Shown: positions 17,291-26,921 of the stretch, piece by piece
Numbering within the stretch: the stretch's first letter is position 1
How the letters are laid out: the number at the start of each line of letters is the position of its first letter
Assembly (NCBI RefSeq): GCF_007859655.1
Contig: NZ_CP042304.1
Span: 2,046,001 to 2,110,000 of the forward strand
DNA length: 64,000 nucleotides
Origin: Devosia ginsengisoli
GTDB lineage: Bacteria > Pseudomonadota > Alphaproteobacteria > Rhizobiales > Devosiaceae
Direction: 5' to 3'
Translations under genes and position numbers: made by a program
Notes under the pieces: model-generated
Database searches by the model: none
What the model was told of the DNA's origin: nothing
What the model saw: only the letters and a program-made list of their open reading frames with translations

Positions 17291-18525
17291 TGCACGAGGC
17301 AGCGCGCCGTGCGGCAGAGCGGGCGGCGCGCGACAGCTATGGGCGCCTGCTGGCCTTTCTCGCGGCGCGTACGCGGGACGTGGCAGGGGCCGAGGACGCG
17401 CTGGCGGAAGCCTTTGCCAGCGCGCTCAAATCCTGGCCGGAACAGGGCGTCCCCAGCAATCCCGATGCGTGGCTACTGACCGTTGCCCGCCGCCGCCAGA
17501 CCGACGCGATCCGGCGGCGGCAGACCAGCAAGGCCGGGGAGGCTCACATCCAGCTCATGACCGAGGAACTCGAAGCGGCCGGCACCAGTCCCGATGCCAT
17601 CCCCGACCGCCGTCTGGCGCTGATGTTCGCCTGCGCCCACCCCGAAATCGAGGCCGGCATGCGGGCGCCGCTGATCCTGCAGACCATATTGGGGCTGACG
17701 GCCATCGACATCGCCGCCGCCTTTCTCATTCCGCCGACCACGATGGGTCAGCGGCTGGTGCGGGCCAAGGCGCGCATCCGCGAGGCGGGCGTACCCTTCG
17801 CCATCCCCGAGCGCGAGGACCTGGCCGGCCGGCTCGATGCCGTGCTCGATGCCATCTATGCCGCTTACGCCAAGGGCTGGACCGAAATCGGCGATACCGC
17901 TGCCGAACGGCTGGCCGATGAAGCCATCTGGCTCGGCCGGCTGGTGGTGAGCCTGTTGCCCGACGAGCCGGAAGCCAAGGGCATGCTGGCGCTGATGCTC
18001 TATGCCGAAGCCAGGCGACAGGCGCGGCGCGACACGGCCGGCGCCTATGTGCCGCTGGAGCAGCAGGATATCGAGCTGTGGGACGAAAAGCAGATCATGG
18101 CGGCCGAGGCGCTGCTGCGCGAGGCCAACCAGGCCGGCCCCACCGGCCGCTACCAGATCGAGGCTGCCATCCAGTCGGCCCATGTGGCGCGACTTGTGAC
18201 CGGCCGGCCGAACTGGGACTCCGTGGTGGCGCTCTACGATGTGCTGCTGGGCCTGACCCATTCCCCGGTCGCCCTGCTCAACCGCGCCGCGGCCCTGGCG
18301 GAGACCGAGGGCGCCGAAGCGGCGCTGGCGAGCCTCGACGCCATTGAAGGCGACAGGCGCATGGCCGACTACCAGCCCTATTGGGCCGCCCGCGGCCATC
18401 TCACGGCTCTCGCCGGGCGGAAGGAAGAGGCGCACGAGGCGCTGACCCTCGCCATCGGCCTGTCGACGGACGAAGCCGTGCGGCATTATCTTATCGGGCA
18501 AAGGACGGCGTTGCAGGATGGCTAG
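17290..18525 (+). CDS. RNA polymerase sigma factor, ECF42 type
   Basis: 411 residues. An ECF sigma2 region (SYGRLLAFLAARTRDVAGAEDALAEAF) and sigma4 (LTAIDIAAAFLIPPTTMGQRLVRAKARI) are followed by a long C-terminal extension with the DUF6596/TPR-like helices (LLNRAAALAETEGAEAALAS). ECF42 factors characteristically have this extension and adjacent DGPF genes and no anti-sigma factor, exactly as here. The start ATG overlaps the upstream stop. The target promoter is not known. No anti-sigma gene is visible nearby. Confidence 0.92.
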   Translation: MHEAARRAAERAARDSYGRLLAFLAARTRDVAGAEDALAEAFASALKSWPEQGVPSNPDAWLLTVARRRQTDAIRRRQTSKAGEAHIQLMTEELEAAGTSPDAIPDRRLALMFACAHPEIEAGMRAPLILQTILGLTAIDIAAAFLIPPTTMGQRLVRAKARIREAGVPFAIPEREDLAGRLDAVLDAIYAAYAKGWTEIGDTAAERLADEAIWLGRLVVSLLPDEPEAKGMLALMLYAEARRQARRDTAGAYVPLEQQDIELWDEKQIMAAEALLREANQAGPTGRYQIEAAIQSAHVARLVTGRPNWDSVVALYDVLLGLTHSPVALLNRAAALAETEGAEAALASLDAIEGDRRMADYQPYWAARGHLTALAGRKEEAHEALTLAIGLSTDEAVRHYLIGQRTALQDG

Positions 18526-18653
18526 CGCCACAATCCCTTGCCCCTCGCTCCCCTTTCCGCTATAGCCCGCGCCATGAAGCGCTCGTCACCCCTGGAGGAC
18601 GGGCGCGTATGCTGTTGTAGTGACGCATACACCAACCCAGAATGGATATTTCC

Positions 18654-19280
18654 ATGGCTGCGATTAAAGTGCTCAAGGCACAGGCGCGTGAGGGAGTTGG
18701 CAAGGGGGCCGCTCGTGAACTGCGCCGTCAGGGACTCGTTCCTGCTGTTATCTATGGTGACAAGAAGGCTCCCGTCACCATCGCCATCCCCTACAAGGAC
18801 GCCCACAAGCAGATCTATGCCGGCGGCTTCCTCAGCCACATCATCGAACTCGATGTCGATGGCACCAAGCACAGCGTGATTCCGCGCGACTACCAGCTCG
18901 ACCCGGTCAAGGACTTCCCGATCCATGTGGATTTCCTGCGCGTCGGCAAGGGCACCAAGCTCAACGTCCAGGTGCATGTGCACTTCATCAATGAAGAAGC
19001 CAGCCCGGGCCTGAAGCGCGGCGGCACGCTGAACGTCGTCCGCCACACGGTGGAAGTCTCGGCACCCGCCAGCGACATCCCCGAGGAAATCACCGTCGAC
19101 CTGACGGGTTACGATATCGGCGATTCCATCCACATCTCGGCCGTGACCCTGGCCAAGGGCGTGACCCCGGTGATCTCCGATCGCGACTTCACCATCGCCA
19201 CCATCGTTGCGCCGTCGGCGCTCAAGTCGGCCGGTGACGAAACCGAAGCCGAAGCTGCGGCCGAGCCGGAAGCCGAGTAA
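18654..19280 (+). CDS. rplY: 50S ribosomal protein L25 / general stress protein Ctc
   Basis: 208 residues, binds 5S rRNA in the large subunit. N-terminal L25 domain ([21 protein letters not shown]) plus the C-terminal TL5/CTC beta domain ([17 protein letters not shown]) and an acidic tail ([14 protein letters not shown]). The start at 18654 ([14 protein letters not shown]) matches the family; an ATG 12 bases earlier is also in frame. Followed by a strong terminator, then pth, the common alphaproteobacterial order rplY–pth–ychF. Confidence 0.95.
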   Translation: MAAIKVLKAQAREGVGKGAARELRRQGLVPAVIYGDKKAPVTIAIPYKDAHKQIYAGGFLSHIIELDVDGTKHSVIPRDYQLDPVKDFPIHVDFLRVGKGTKLNVQVHVHFINEEASPGLKRGGTLNVVRHTVEVSAPASDIPEEITVDLTGYDIGDSIHISAVTLAKGVTPVISDRDFTIATIVAPSALKSAGDETEAEAAAEPEAE

Positions 19281-19306
19281 TCTTTCCGGTTTTCTGCTAT
19301 GAGTTC

Positions 19307-19337
19307 GAGGCGGCCTTCGGGTCGCCTCTTTCGTTTT
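19307..19337 (+). terminator. Terminator between rplY and pth
   Basis: GAGGCGGCC-TTCG-GGTCGCCTC: nine base pairs (one G·U) capped by a UUCG tetraloop, followed by TTTCGTTTT. It ends only 10 bases before the pth ATG, so read-through may supply some pth expression. Confidence 0.9.
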
Positions 19338-19347
19338 GGAGTGCGTG

Positions 19348-20046
19348 ATGAAATTGCTTGTCGGCCTGGGCAATCCGGGCGGCCAATATGAAGGCAATCG
19401 CCACAATATCGGCTTCATGGCGCTCGACGCCATTGCCCGCACGCATGGTATCACCCAGTTCCGCTCCAAGCATGGCGGGCTGCTCGCCGAAGGCAATATC
19501 GGCGGCGAGAAGGTGATCCTGCTCAAGCCGCAGACCTTCATGAACCGCTCGGGCGACAGCGTGCAGCAGGTGGCCCAGTTCTACAAGATCGCGCCGTCTG
19601 ACATCATCGTGCTTTATGACGAACTCGACCTGGCCGCCGGCAAGGTACGCGTCAAGGTAGGCGGCGGCAATGGCGGGCATAACGGCCTGCGCTCCATCGA
19701 TCCGCAGATCGGGCTCGGCTACAAGCGCGTGCGCCTGGGCATCGGCCATCCCGGCAAGGAATTCGTGACCCACCATGTGCTGGGCGACTTTGCCAAGGCC
19801 GATCGCGACTGGGTCGAGCCGCTGCTCGACGCGGTAGGCAAGCATGCCGATATGCTGATCAAGGGCGACGATAGCGGCTTCATGAACAAGCTGGCTTTGG
19901 CCGTCCGGGCAGATGACGAGCCCGAGCCCAAACCGGCGCCCAAGGCGCAGAGCCATATCAGGCAGGCGCGACCGAGCAAGCCGCAGGTGGAACTGCCAAA
20001 ATCCGGCCCGATGGCCGAAATGCTGAGGAAATTACGCGGAGAGTGA
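19348..20046 (+). CDS. pth: Peptidyl-tRNA hydrolase
   Basis: 232 residues, recycling peptidyl-tRNA released from stalled ribosomes. LLVGLGNPGGQYEGNRHNIG holds the catalytic His; other conserved parts are KPQTFMNRSG, YDELDLAAGKVRVK and GGNGGHNGLRSI. The C-terminus is longer than in E. coli (~194), adding a Pro/Lys-rich tail (PEPKPAPKAQS), common in alphaproteobacteria. The ATG at 19348 has TTGGAG upstream. Followed at once by the DHFR-like gene. Confidence 0.96.
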   Translation: MKLLVGLGNPGGQYEGNRHNIGFMALDAIARTHGITQFRSKHGGLLAEGNIGGEKVILLKPQTFMNRSGDSVQQVAQFYKIAPSDIIVLYDELDLAAGKVRVKVGGGNGGHNGLRSIDPQIGLGYKRVRLGIGHPGKEFVTHHVLGDFAKADRDWVEPLLDAVGKHADMLIKGDDSGFMNKLALAVRADDEPEPKPAPKAQSHIRQARPSKPQVELPKSGPMAEMLRKLRGE

Positions 20047-20048
20047 AA

Positions 20049-20561
20049 ATGGCCGAGGTCGTATTCTTCCAGGCGCTGAGCGAGGACGGTTTCGTGACCG
20101 ACGCCACGGGTTCAACGGCCTGGCAGGGCCCCTATTTCATCCCCGAACTGGGCTTTCACGACTTCATCGCCGGGGTGACGGCGGTCATCACCGCGCGCGC
20201 CAACTATGACAAGATCGTCGCCAGTGGCACATGGCCCTATGGCCCGGTGCCGGGCGTGGTGCCGTCGGATACGCCGCTGACCGATATCGGTGCGCCGGTG
20301 ACCGTGGTGGCGGATGACCCGGCGGCAGTAGTGGCTGCAGCGCGGGCCAAGGGTGGCGGCAATGTGTGGGTGCAGGGCGATACGGCGCTGGCGTTCCGGT
20401 TGATCGAGGCCGGGCTGGTGGAGCGGGTGGAGCTGTTCGTCATGCCCGTGGTGTTGGGGGCGGGCACCGAGCATATCGACCACCACCACCTGCCCGGCTT
20501 TACGCTGGCCACCAGCACCAATTTCGCCAATGGCGTGACGCGGCTCAGCTACATCCGCTGA
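20049..20561 (+). CDS. Dihydrofolate reductase / RibD C-terminal domain-like protein
   Basis: 170 residues. The fold family of bacterial DHFR and the reductase half of RibD: EVVFFQALSEDGFVTDATGS at the start, VWVQGDTALAFRLIEAGLVE (NADPH-binding helix region) and ELFVMPVVLGAGTEHIDH. Such stand-alone proteins are usually of unknown substrate. Start ATG at 20049 is two bases past the pth stop, so it forms an operon with pth. Confidence 0.82.
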   Translation: MAEVVFFQALSEDGFVTDATGSTAWQGPYFIPELGFHDFIAGVTAVITARANYDKIVASGTWPYGPVPGVVPSDTPLTDIGAPVTVVADDPAAVVAAARAKGGGNVWVQGDTALAFRLIEAGLVERVELFVMPVVLGAGTEHIDHHHLPGFTLATSTNFANGVTRLSYIR

Positions 20562-20636
20562 TCTTAGTTCGGACCGTTACGGCTTCCGTAACCTACCAAA
20601 CTCGCTCGCAGCCACGGAGTAGGCCCAACCACCAGA

Positions 20637-20789
20637 TCACCCTCTCCCCTTGCGGGAGAGGGTGGAAATCCGCGTTCAGCGGATTTCCGGGTGAGGGGTG
20701 CTGCGTCATCCCATGCTTCAATGCTTCCGGATAGCGCAGGACCCCTCATCCGCCCTTCGGGCACCTTCTCCCGCAAGGGGAGAAGGGGG
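20637..20789 (+). repeat. Family A repeat, copy 4
   Basis: CACCCTCTCCCCTTGCGGGA, GGAAATCCGCGTTCAGCGGA, GGGTGAGGGGTGCTGCGTCA, CCCCTCATCCGCCCTTCGGG, CTTCTCCCGCAAGGGGAGAA. Between convergent genes. Confidence 0.9.
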
Positions 20790-20805
20790 AGAGCCCACGC
20801 GTCAG

Positions 20806-20837
20806 TGGTTCGACAGGCTCACCATGAGGGCTACTGG
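20806..20837. repeat. Family B repeat, copy 2 (half element)
   Basis: TGGTTCGACAGGCTCACCAT then GAGGGCTACTGG; only one arm of the family B hairpin. Follows copy 4 of family A and ends 15 bases before a minus-strand stop codon. Confidence 0.75.
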
Positions 20838-20851
20838 GACAGTCGGTAGCG

Positions 20852-22156
20852 TCAGCCCGCCGTTACGCGCCAGACGACATCGCCGACATCGTCTACGGCC
20901 AGCAGCGCGCCGTCCTTGGCGACAGTCACGCCGACCGGGCGGCCGTTGGAGGTCTTTTCGTCGGCGGCGAGGAAGCCGGTCAGCAGGTCGATCGGCGTGC
21001 CCTGCGGCTTGCCGTCGGCAAACGGCACCAGAATGACCTTGTAGCCGCTGAGCTTGCTGCGGTTCCACGAGCCATGCTGGCCGATGACCATGCCTGACGG
21101 CAGGCCCGGCAGGGTGTTTTCCGGCAGCCAGCACAGGCCGAGCGAGGCGGTGTGCCCGCCCAGGGCATAATCGGGCGTCAGGGCGCTGGCGACCAAAGCC
21201 GCATCCTGGGGCACGCGATCATCCACGGTCTGGCCCCAATAGCAGAACGGCCAGCCGTAAAAGCCGCCATCCTTGACCGAGGTCAGGTAATCGGGCGGAG
21301 TTTCGTCGCCCAGCCCGTCGCGTTCGTTGACCACGGTCCACAGCGAACCATTGGTCGGTTCCCAGGCCATGCCGACGGGATTGCGCAGGCCAGCGCCGAA
21401 AATGCGGTGCTGCTCGGTCTTGAGGTCGAGCTCGAAAATGCAGGCGCGGCCTTCCTCGACCGCCATGCCGGCATCGGCGATGTTGCTCTGCGAGCCCACC
21501 GCCACATAGAGCTTGCTGCCATCCTGGCTGGCGATGAGGTTGCGCGTCCAGTGGCCGCCCGGCTTCATCTCCATGAGCTTGCGGCCCGGCGCGGTGATGC
21601 TGGTCTGACCGGTCTCATAGGGGAAGGCCACGACGCTGTCGGTATTGCCGACATAGAACGTGTTGCCGACCAGCGCCATGCCGAAGGGCTGGTTGAGATT
21701 TTCGAGGAACACTTCGCGGATTTCGGGAACGCCATCGCCATCGGCATCGCGCAGCAGGGTGATGCGGTTGGCGCTCGGACGCGAGGCCCCGGCGCGGATC
21801 AGGGTCCGGTGCATGACCATGTCCCGGATGGAATTGGCCTTGCCGACCAGCGTCGCCGCTTCGGCGACCAGCACGTCGCCATTGGGCAGGACATAGATCA
21901 TGCGCGGATGATCGAGCCCGGTGGCAAAGGGCGCGACCTTGAGGCCGGCAGCGACGGTCGGTGCCGTGCCGGGCGCCCAGCCCATGGCCGTCGGCATTTT
22001 CAGCATGGGCATGGCGCCCTGCGGCTTGGCCTGGGGAATGACGGGCGTCGTGCCCACGGCCTGCTTGAAGGCCCCCATATGGCGGCCGCGGTAATAGAAC
22101 CAGAGGCCTCCGGCAATGATGGCGGCAAGTACGACAAGCGAAATCAATACGTCCAC
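20852..22156 (-). CDS. PQQ-dependent sugar dehydrogenase-like (L-sorbosone dehydrogenase) protein
   Basis: 434 residues with one N-terminal membrane helix ([20 protein letters not shown]) then a periplasmic six-bladed beta-propeller of the glucose/sorbosone dehydrogenase family. Visible family blocks: [68 protein letters not shown], and [11 protein letters not shown]. Predicted to oxidise an aldose or similar with PQQ; real substrate uncertain. ATG start; divergent from ychF. Confidence 0.85.
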   Translation of the reverse strand: MDVLISLVVLAAIIAGGLWFYYRGRHMGAFKQAVGTTPVIPQAKPQGAMPMLKMPTAMGWAPGTAPTVAAGLKVAPFATGLDHPRMIYVLPNGDVLVAEAATLVGKANSIRDMVMHRTLIRAGASRPSANRITLLRDADGDGVPEIREVFLENLNQPFGMALVGNTFYVGNTDSVVAFPYETGQTSITAPGRKLMEMKPGGHWTRNLIASQDGSKLYVAVGSQSNIADAGMAVEEGRACIFELDLKTEQHRIFGAGLRNPVGMAWEPTNGSLWTVVNERDGLGDETPPDYLTSVKDGGFYGWPFCYWGQTVDDRVPQDAALVASALTPDYALGGHTASLGLCWLPENTLPGLPSGMVIGQHGSWNRSKLSGYKVILVPFADGKPQGTPIDLLTGFLAADEKTSNGRPVGVTVAKDGALLAVDDVGDVVWRVTAG

Positions 22157-22297
22157 GGCGGGATTCCTCCGGCATTCCTAGCTGGCAGCCTTGATAGGCG
22201 GTCACGCGACCCGCGACAAGATGGCCATGCGCCCTGCCGCATTGACTTATCGTTCCATCCGAACGATGTGAGGGCCAACAAATTCTGGAGCATAGTC

Positions 22298-23395
22298 ATG
22301 GGTTTCAAGATGGGCATTGTCGGCCTGCCCAATGTCGGCAAGTCGACCCTCTTCAACGCGCTGACCCGCACCGCTGCCGCCGCGGCGGCGAACTTCCCGT
22401 TCTGCACCATCGAGCCCAATGTGGGCGATGTGCCGGTGCCCGACGCACGCCTCGACAGGCTGGCCAAGATCGGCAAGTCGATCAATGTGCAGCCGGCGCG
22501 CATGAGCTTTGTGGATATTGCCGGTCTCGTGAAGGGCGCGAGCAAGGGCGAGGGCCTGGGCAACCAGTTCCTGGCCAATATCCGCGAATGCGACGCCATC
22601 GCCTATGTGCTGCGCTGCTTTGAAGATGGCAATATCATCCACGTCGCCAACAAGGTCGATCCGCTGGCCGATGCCGAAGTGGTCGAGACCGAACTGATGC
22701 TGGCCGATCTCGAAAGCCTCGAAAAGCGCCGCACCGGCGTGGAGAAAAAGGCCAAGGGCAACGACAAGGACGCCAAGATCACGCTGGACCTGATCGACCG
22801 GTCGCTGGTGCTGCTGCGCGAGGGCAAGTCGGCCCGTTTTGTCGAGCGGTCCAACGAGGAAGAAAAGGCCTTCCAGGAACTGCAGCTGCTGACATCCAAG
22901 CCCGTGCTCTATGTCTGCAATGTCGACGAGGCCTCGGCTGAAGCGGGCAATGCCATGAGCAAGGCCGTGCAAGACTATGCCCATGCCAATGGCGCCGGCG
23001 TGGTCATCATTTCGGCCGAGATCGAAAGCCAGTTGGCCCAACTCCCCGATACCGAGCAGGCTGAATATCTGGAATCGCTGGGGCTGCATGAGCCTGGCCT
23101 TAACCGGCTGATCCGCGAGGCCTATGACCTATTGGGCCTGCAGACCTATTTCACAGTCGGCCCCAAGGAATCGCGCGCCTGGACCATCCATAAGGGCGAC
23201 AAGGCACCGGCTGCCGCCGGCGTCATCCATTCGGACTTCGAACGCGGCTTCATCCGCGCCCAGACCATTGCTTATGACGATTTCGTCGCCCTGGGCGGCG
23301 AAGTCGCCGCCAAGGAAGCCGGCAAGGCGCGCGACGAAGGCAAGGAATATGTCGTCAAGGACGGCGACGTGATGCTGTTCAAGTTTAATACTTGA
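22298..23395 (+). CDS. ychF: Redox-regulated ATPase YchF (OLA1 family)
   Basis: 365 residues. Obg-like P-loop protein that hydrolyses ATP rather than GTP and associates with ribosomes; linked to oxidative-stress control in E. coli. P-loop [14 protein letters not shown] at the start, [20 protein letters not shown] as switch II, coiled-coil insert ([20 protein letters not shown]), and a C-terminal TGS domain ([32 protein letters not shown]). ATG at 22298. Much longer open frames upstream in this frame are not conserved. Confidence 0.96.
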   Translation: MGFKMGIVGLPNVGKSTLFNALTRTAAAAAANFPFCTIEPNVGDVPVPDARLDRLAKIGKSINVQPARMSFVDIAGLVKGASKGEGLGNQFLANIRECDAIAYVLRCFEDGNIIHVANKVDPLADAEVVETELMLADLESLEKRRTGVEKKAKGNDKDAKITLDLIDRSLVLLREGKSARFVERSNEEEKAFQELQLLTSKPVLYVCNVDEASAEAGNAMSKAVQDYAHANGAGVVIISAEIESQLAQLPDTEQAEYLESLGLHEPGLNRLIREAYDLLGLQTYFTVGPKESRAWTIHKGDKAPAAAGVIHSDFERGFIRAQTIAYDDFVALGGEVAAKEAGKARDEGKEYVVKDGDVMLFKFNT

Positions 23396-23413
23396 GGTCG
23401 ACCGCTTCGCGGT

Positions 23414-23438
23414 GAAATCGCTCCGGTGGAGCGATTTC
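23414..23438. terminator. Hairpin after ychF
   Basis: Perfect 11-bp stem GAAATCGCTCC-GGT-GGAGCGATTTC, 18 bases past the ychF stop. No T-run on the plus strand. The same type of stem (AAAATCGCCCC/GGGGCGATTTT) recurs at 41990 after the bc1 operon. Confidence 0.65.
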
Positions 23439-23509
23439 AGACCTCAAGGCCATGAGACCTATGGTCGAATGGCTAGGCCCCACGCTCATGCGGCGCCACT
23501 TCAGGATGG

Positions 23510-23530
23510 ATCCCGGCTCAAGGCCGGGAT
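23510..23530. repeat. Short palindromic repeat, family E
   Basis: ATCCCGGC-TCAAG-GCCGGGAT, a motif I recognise as common in alphaproteobacterial intergenic DNA. Lies between convergent genes ychF and the AraC regulator. Confidence 0.6.
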
Positions 23531-23559
23531 GACATCGCGTGTGGGAGGCTTACGGCGCA

Positions 23560-24480
23560 CTACCCCTCGATCGTATCCTTGCGCATCTGGCTCGGGGTCA
23601 TGCCATAGGCCTTGCGGAAATGCTCGTAGAACTGGGTCTGGCTGACAAAGCCAGCCTGGAAGGCGACATTGGCGATGGAAAGGCTGCCGTCGAACAGTAG
23701 CGAGCGGGCGCGGATCAGCCGCATGCGGGTGACGAATTTCTGCACCGAGATATGCATCACCTTGGTGAAGAGGTTGGTGGCGTAATTGGGGTGCAGCCCC
23801 ACCACTTTGGCAATTTCCTCGGCGCCCAGCGGGTCGGTGATGTTCTCCACGATATGGCGCACCATGCGCACCACATAACGCACGGGCGAGCCGGTGCGGG
23901 TGCGCGTGCCTGATCGTTCGACCCAGGCCGGCAGCAGCGTCTCCCAGCCGGTAATGGCGGCGCGGCGGAACATCGTGCCGATCTCGGAGCGCACGATATC
24001 GGTGCGCAGGGCATTGCCGCTGCGATAGTCCTGGTGCCAGCGTTCCAGCGTATCGAGGCCGATGCAATCGGGGCTGAGCTGGATGACACCGCCGCCCATC
24101 AGCGTTTCGGTGAGGCGTCCGAGCTGGGGCATTTCGAGAAAAGCATCCATGGGCAGGTAGATATTGAGCTGCCGCCCGTCCCCGATGCCGGTCAGCCCCA
24201 CTGTCTGGTGCGGAATGCCGGCCCAGAAGGCCACCAGCCGCCCTGCCCCCACGCTGACCGGGCCGCCGTCGAACACATAGTCCATGGTGCCGCGGGTCAG
24301 CCAGTTGAACTCGATATGGCCGTGGCTATGCGGCTGCGGCATGATCTGGGGCGGAAAGGAGCGGATGCCGAAGCGCCCGAAAGCCTTGCCCGAGGAATAA
24401 AAGCTCCGGTCCGGCCGGGGCGTCGGGCGCGGCGCCCCTTCACGGACGCGGCGCGGCTGGACGGGGCTATCAACAGTCAT
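23560..24480 (-). CDS. AraC-family transcriptional regulator (sugar cluster)
   Basis: 306 residues. N-terminal cupin-like sensing domain (PQPHSHGHIEFNWLTRGTMD, LVAFWAGIPHQ) and C-terminal double helix-turn-helix (AEEIAKVVGLHPNYATNLFT; SIANVAFQAGFVSQTQFYEH, then FRKAYGMTPSQMRK). The N-terminus resembles MelR/AgpT-type regulators of alpha-galactoside uptake. The ATG at 24480 is preferred to an upstream in-frame ATG at 24573, which lies in the promoter region shared with the divergent ABC operon. Probably activates that operon in response to a galactoside. Confidence 0.9.
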   Translation of the reverse strand: MTVDSPVQPRRVREGAPRPTPRPDRSFYSSGKAFGRFGIRSFPPQIMPQPHSHGHIEFNWLTRGTMDYVFDGGPVSVGAGRLVAFWAGIPHQTVGLTGIGDGRQLNIYLPMDAFLEMPQLGRLTETLMGGGVIQLSPDCIGLDTLERWHQDYRSGNALRTDIVRSEIGTMFRRAAITGWETLLPAWVERSGTRTRTGSPVRYVVRMVRHIVENITDPLGAEEIAKVVGLHPNYATNLFTKVMHISVQKFVTRMRLIRARSLLFDGSLSIANVAFQAGFVSQTQFYEHFRKAYGMTPSQMRKDTIEG

Positions 24481-24641
24481 ACTTATCGGCCGACTTCTTT
24501 GAAACCCGAAACAAGTCTCTATCATTCCGGATTGTTTCGTCCAAGGCAAGGCGTACCATTTGCTCGTCAGCACGGAACAGGCCGGACGGGAGTATCCGGC
24601 TAGCGGCCAAAAGCGCCGTCCCAGTGCAAATGGGAGGTTTT

Positions 24642-26711
24642 ATGAAAAAGCATGCTTATGCCCTTGGCGGGGCAGGATTGATGCTGGGCATTTCACTGCT
24701 TGCAGTGCAAGCCCAGGATTTGACGGGCGAGCTTCCAGATCCGCCGGAGTTTTCGGCACAGAGCGAGCCCAACTTCGTCAGCGTTTCCGACATCCAGGAA
24801 TACAAGGCGCTGCCCGAATATCATGAACCCGACTGGGTCACGGCGAAATATGTCGAGGCCGGCACCCTGCCCCCCGTCGCCGAGCGCCTGCCCAAGGAGC
24901 CGCTGGTGTTCAAGACCGGCGACATGCCCGACGGCATTGGCGTCTATGGCGACGTAATGCGCCATGTGATCGGCGGCCGCCCCGAAGGCTGGAATTATAC
25001 CGCCGGCCAGAACCAGGGCTGGGGCGGCATCGATATCGGCCTCTCGGAATGCCTGACGCGCACCGGCCCGCTCTTCGAGGTGAAGGCCGACGAGCTCGAA
25101 CCGCTTCCCAACCTGGCCAAGAGCTGGGAGTGGTCCGAAGACGGGCACGAGCTGACCATGCACCTGATCGAAGGCGCCAAATGGTCCGACGGCGACCCCT
25201 TCGACGCCGATGACGTCATGTTCTACTGGAACGACGCCATCATGGACTCCAACGTCTCCCCGCTCAATGGCGGCACGCCGGAGACCTTCGGTGTCGGCAC
25301 GACGCTTGAAGCGCTCGATCCCTACACGATCAAATGGACCTTCAAGGAAGTCCGGCCCACGCAATATCTCTATGCCATGGCCTACGGCACTTTCTGCCCC
25401 GGCCCGAGCCATATCCTCAAGCCCCAGCATCCCAAATATTCCGACAACACCTACGAGCAGTTCAAGAACGCCTTCCCGCCGGAATATATGAACATGCCGG
25501 TGATGGGCGCCTGGGTGCCGGTGGAATATCGGCCGGACGACATCGTGGTGATGCGCCGCAACCCCTATTACTGGAAGGTCGACGAGAACGGCAACCAGTT
25601 GCCCTATCTCAACGAAATGCATTACCGCCTCAGCACCTGGGCTGACCGCGACGTGCAGGCCGTCGCCGGTTCTGGCGACTTCTCCAACCTCGAACAGGCC
25701 GAAAGCTATGTCGAGGCGCTGAAGCGCTCGGCCGAAGACAGCGCCCCGGCCCGCCTGCAGTTCGGCGCCCGCACCATCGGCTATGCGCTCGAATTCAACC
25801 TCTCGGCCAATGGCTGGGGCGAACCCGATGCCCGCGGCCAGGCCATCCACGAACTGAACCGGAACCTCGATTTCCGCAAGGCCGTCTCGATCGCCATCGA
25901 TCGCCAGCGGCTGGGTGACTCGCTGGTCCGCGGTCCGTTCACCGCCATCTATCCGGGCGGCCTCTATGCCGGCACGGCCTTCTACGACAAGGCCTCGACG
26001 GTCTATTATCCGTATAACCTCGACGCGGCCAATGCCCTGCTCGACGGCATCGGCCTGATCGATACCGACGGCAATGGCGTACGCAACCTGCCCGATGGCG
26101 GCGCGGATGTGGAAATCACCCTGCTCGCCAATACGGACTATGCGACCGACACCAACCTAGCCGAAGGCGTCATCGCCATGATGGAACCGCTCGGCCTGCG
26201 CGTCATCGCCAATTTCCAGCAGGGAACCTCGCGTGACGACATGCAGCAGGCCGGCCAGTTCGACTGGCATGTCCGCCGCCAGGGCGCCGAAATGGTCTCG
26301 GTGGTGCAGGGCACGACCTTCCTCGCGCCCACGGGTCCGCAGACCAGCTACTTCCACCGCGCCGGCACGGATGGAACAGTGGACACCCTGCCCTTCGAGC
26401 AGGAACTGGTCGATACGGTGAATGCCTTTGTCGCCACCAGCGACAATGCCGAACGGGCCGAGTTGATGAAGACCTTCCAGCACGTCTTCACCGAGAACGT
26501 CTATTCCGTCGGTTTGACGCAGTATCCAGGTGCGCTGATCATCAACAAGCGCTTCGCCAATATCCCGGCCGGCGCCCCGATCTTCATGTTCAACTGGGCC
26601 GAGGACAACATCATCCGCGAACGCGTCTACGTCCCCGAGGACAAGCAGGGCGATTACGAACTGCACCCCGAGACGCTTCCGGGCGCTCCGGGCGGCGCGG
26701 GCCCGGTGTGA
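24642..26711 (+). CDS. ABC transporter substrate-binding protein, SBP family 5
   Basis: 689 residues with a signal peptide (residues ~1–25, ending VQAQD), periplasmic. Extracellular solute-binding family 5 features: EPLPNLAKSWEWSEDGHELT, KWSDGDPFDADDVMFYWND, FRKAVSIAIDRQRLGDSLV. Longer than classic DppA (~540), as in the AgpA-like galactoside binders of rhizobia. GGGAGG lies 8 bases upstream of ATG 24642. First gene of the operon with two permeases, a double ATPase and GH4 enzyme, so the ligand is probably an alpha-galactoside or oligosaccharide rather than a peptide. Confidence 0.9.
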   Translation: MKKHAYALGGAGLMLGISLLAVQAQDLTGELPDPPEFSAQSEPNFVSVSDIQEYKALPEYHEPDWVTAKYVEAGTLPPVAERLPKEPLVFKTGDMPDGIGVYGDVMRHVIGGRPEGWNYTAGQNQGWGGIDIGLSECLTRTGPLFEVKADELEPLPNLAKSWEWSEDGHELTMHLIEGAKWSDGDPFDADDVMFYWNDAIMDSNVSPLNGGTPETFGVGTTLEALDPYTIKWTFKEVRPTQYLYAMAYGTFCPGPSHILKPQHPKYSDNTYEQFKNAFPPEYMNMPVMGAWVPVEYRPDDIVVMRRNPYYWKVDENGNQLPYLNEMHYRLSTWADRDVQAVAGSGDFSNLEQAESYVEALKRSAEDSAPARLQFGARTIGYALEFNLSANGWGEPDARGQAIHELNRNLDFRKAVSIAIDRQRLGDSLVRGPFTAIYPGGLYAGTAFYDKASTVYYPYNLDAANALLDGIGLIDTDGNGVRNLPDGGADVEITLLANTDYATDTNLAEGVIAMMEPLGLRVIANFQQGTSRDDMQQAGQFDWHVRRQGAEMVSVVQGTTFLAPTGPQTSYFHRAGTDGTVDTLPFEQELVDTVNAFVATSDNAERAELMKTFQHVFTENVYSVGLTQYPGALIINKRFANIPAGAPIFMFNWAEDNIIRERVYVPEDKQGDYELHPETLPGAPGGAGPV

Positions 26712-26731
26712 CCACCGGCGCCTCGGCTCCT

Positions 26732-26876
26732 GCCTCCCTCCCCCTTGTGGGGAGGGAGAGCGAGATAGGACTTAGCCCTTCGCTAAGTCCGTGATCGAGC
26801 AGGGTGGGGGTATGGTTCCGCAAACAGTGCGCGTGGCCCCCCCACCCTTGATCCCTCCCCACAAGGGGGAGGGAGA
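26732..26876. repeat. Family D repeat, copy 4, inside the transporter operon
   Basis: GCCTCCCTCCCCCTTGTGGG, an inner GACTTAGCCCTTCGCTAAGTC hairpin region, GATCGAGCAGGGTGGGGG, then CCCCACCCTTGATCCCTCCC and ACAAGGGGGAGGGAG. It separates the binding-protein gene from the permease genes and may stop most transcription so that the binding protein is made in excess. Confidence 0.85.
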
Positions 26877-26921
26877 CGACTGAGACCCCGGTGCAATACC
26901 CGGATAGGTTAAGAGGCCGCC

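Noticed and set aside
21152..23395. Extended 747-codon frame leading into ychF
   Set aside because: The part before 22298 is antisense to the sorbosone dehydrogenase-like gene; YchF has its conserved start at [16 protein letters not shown].
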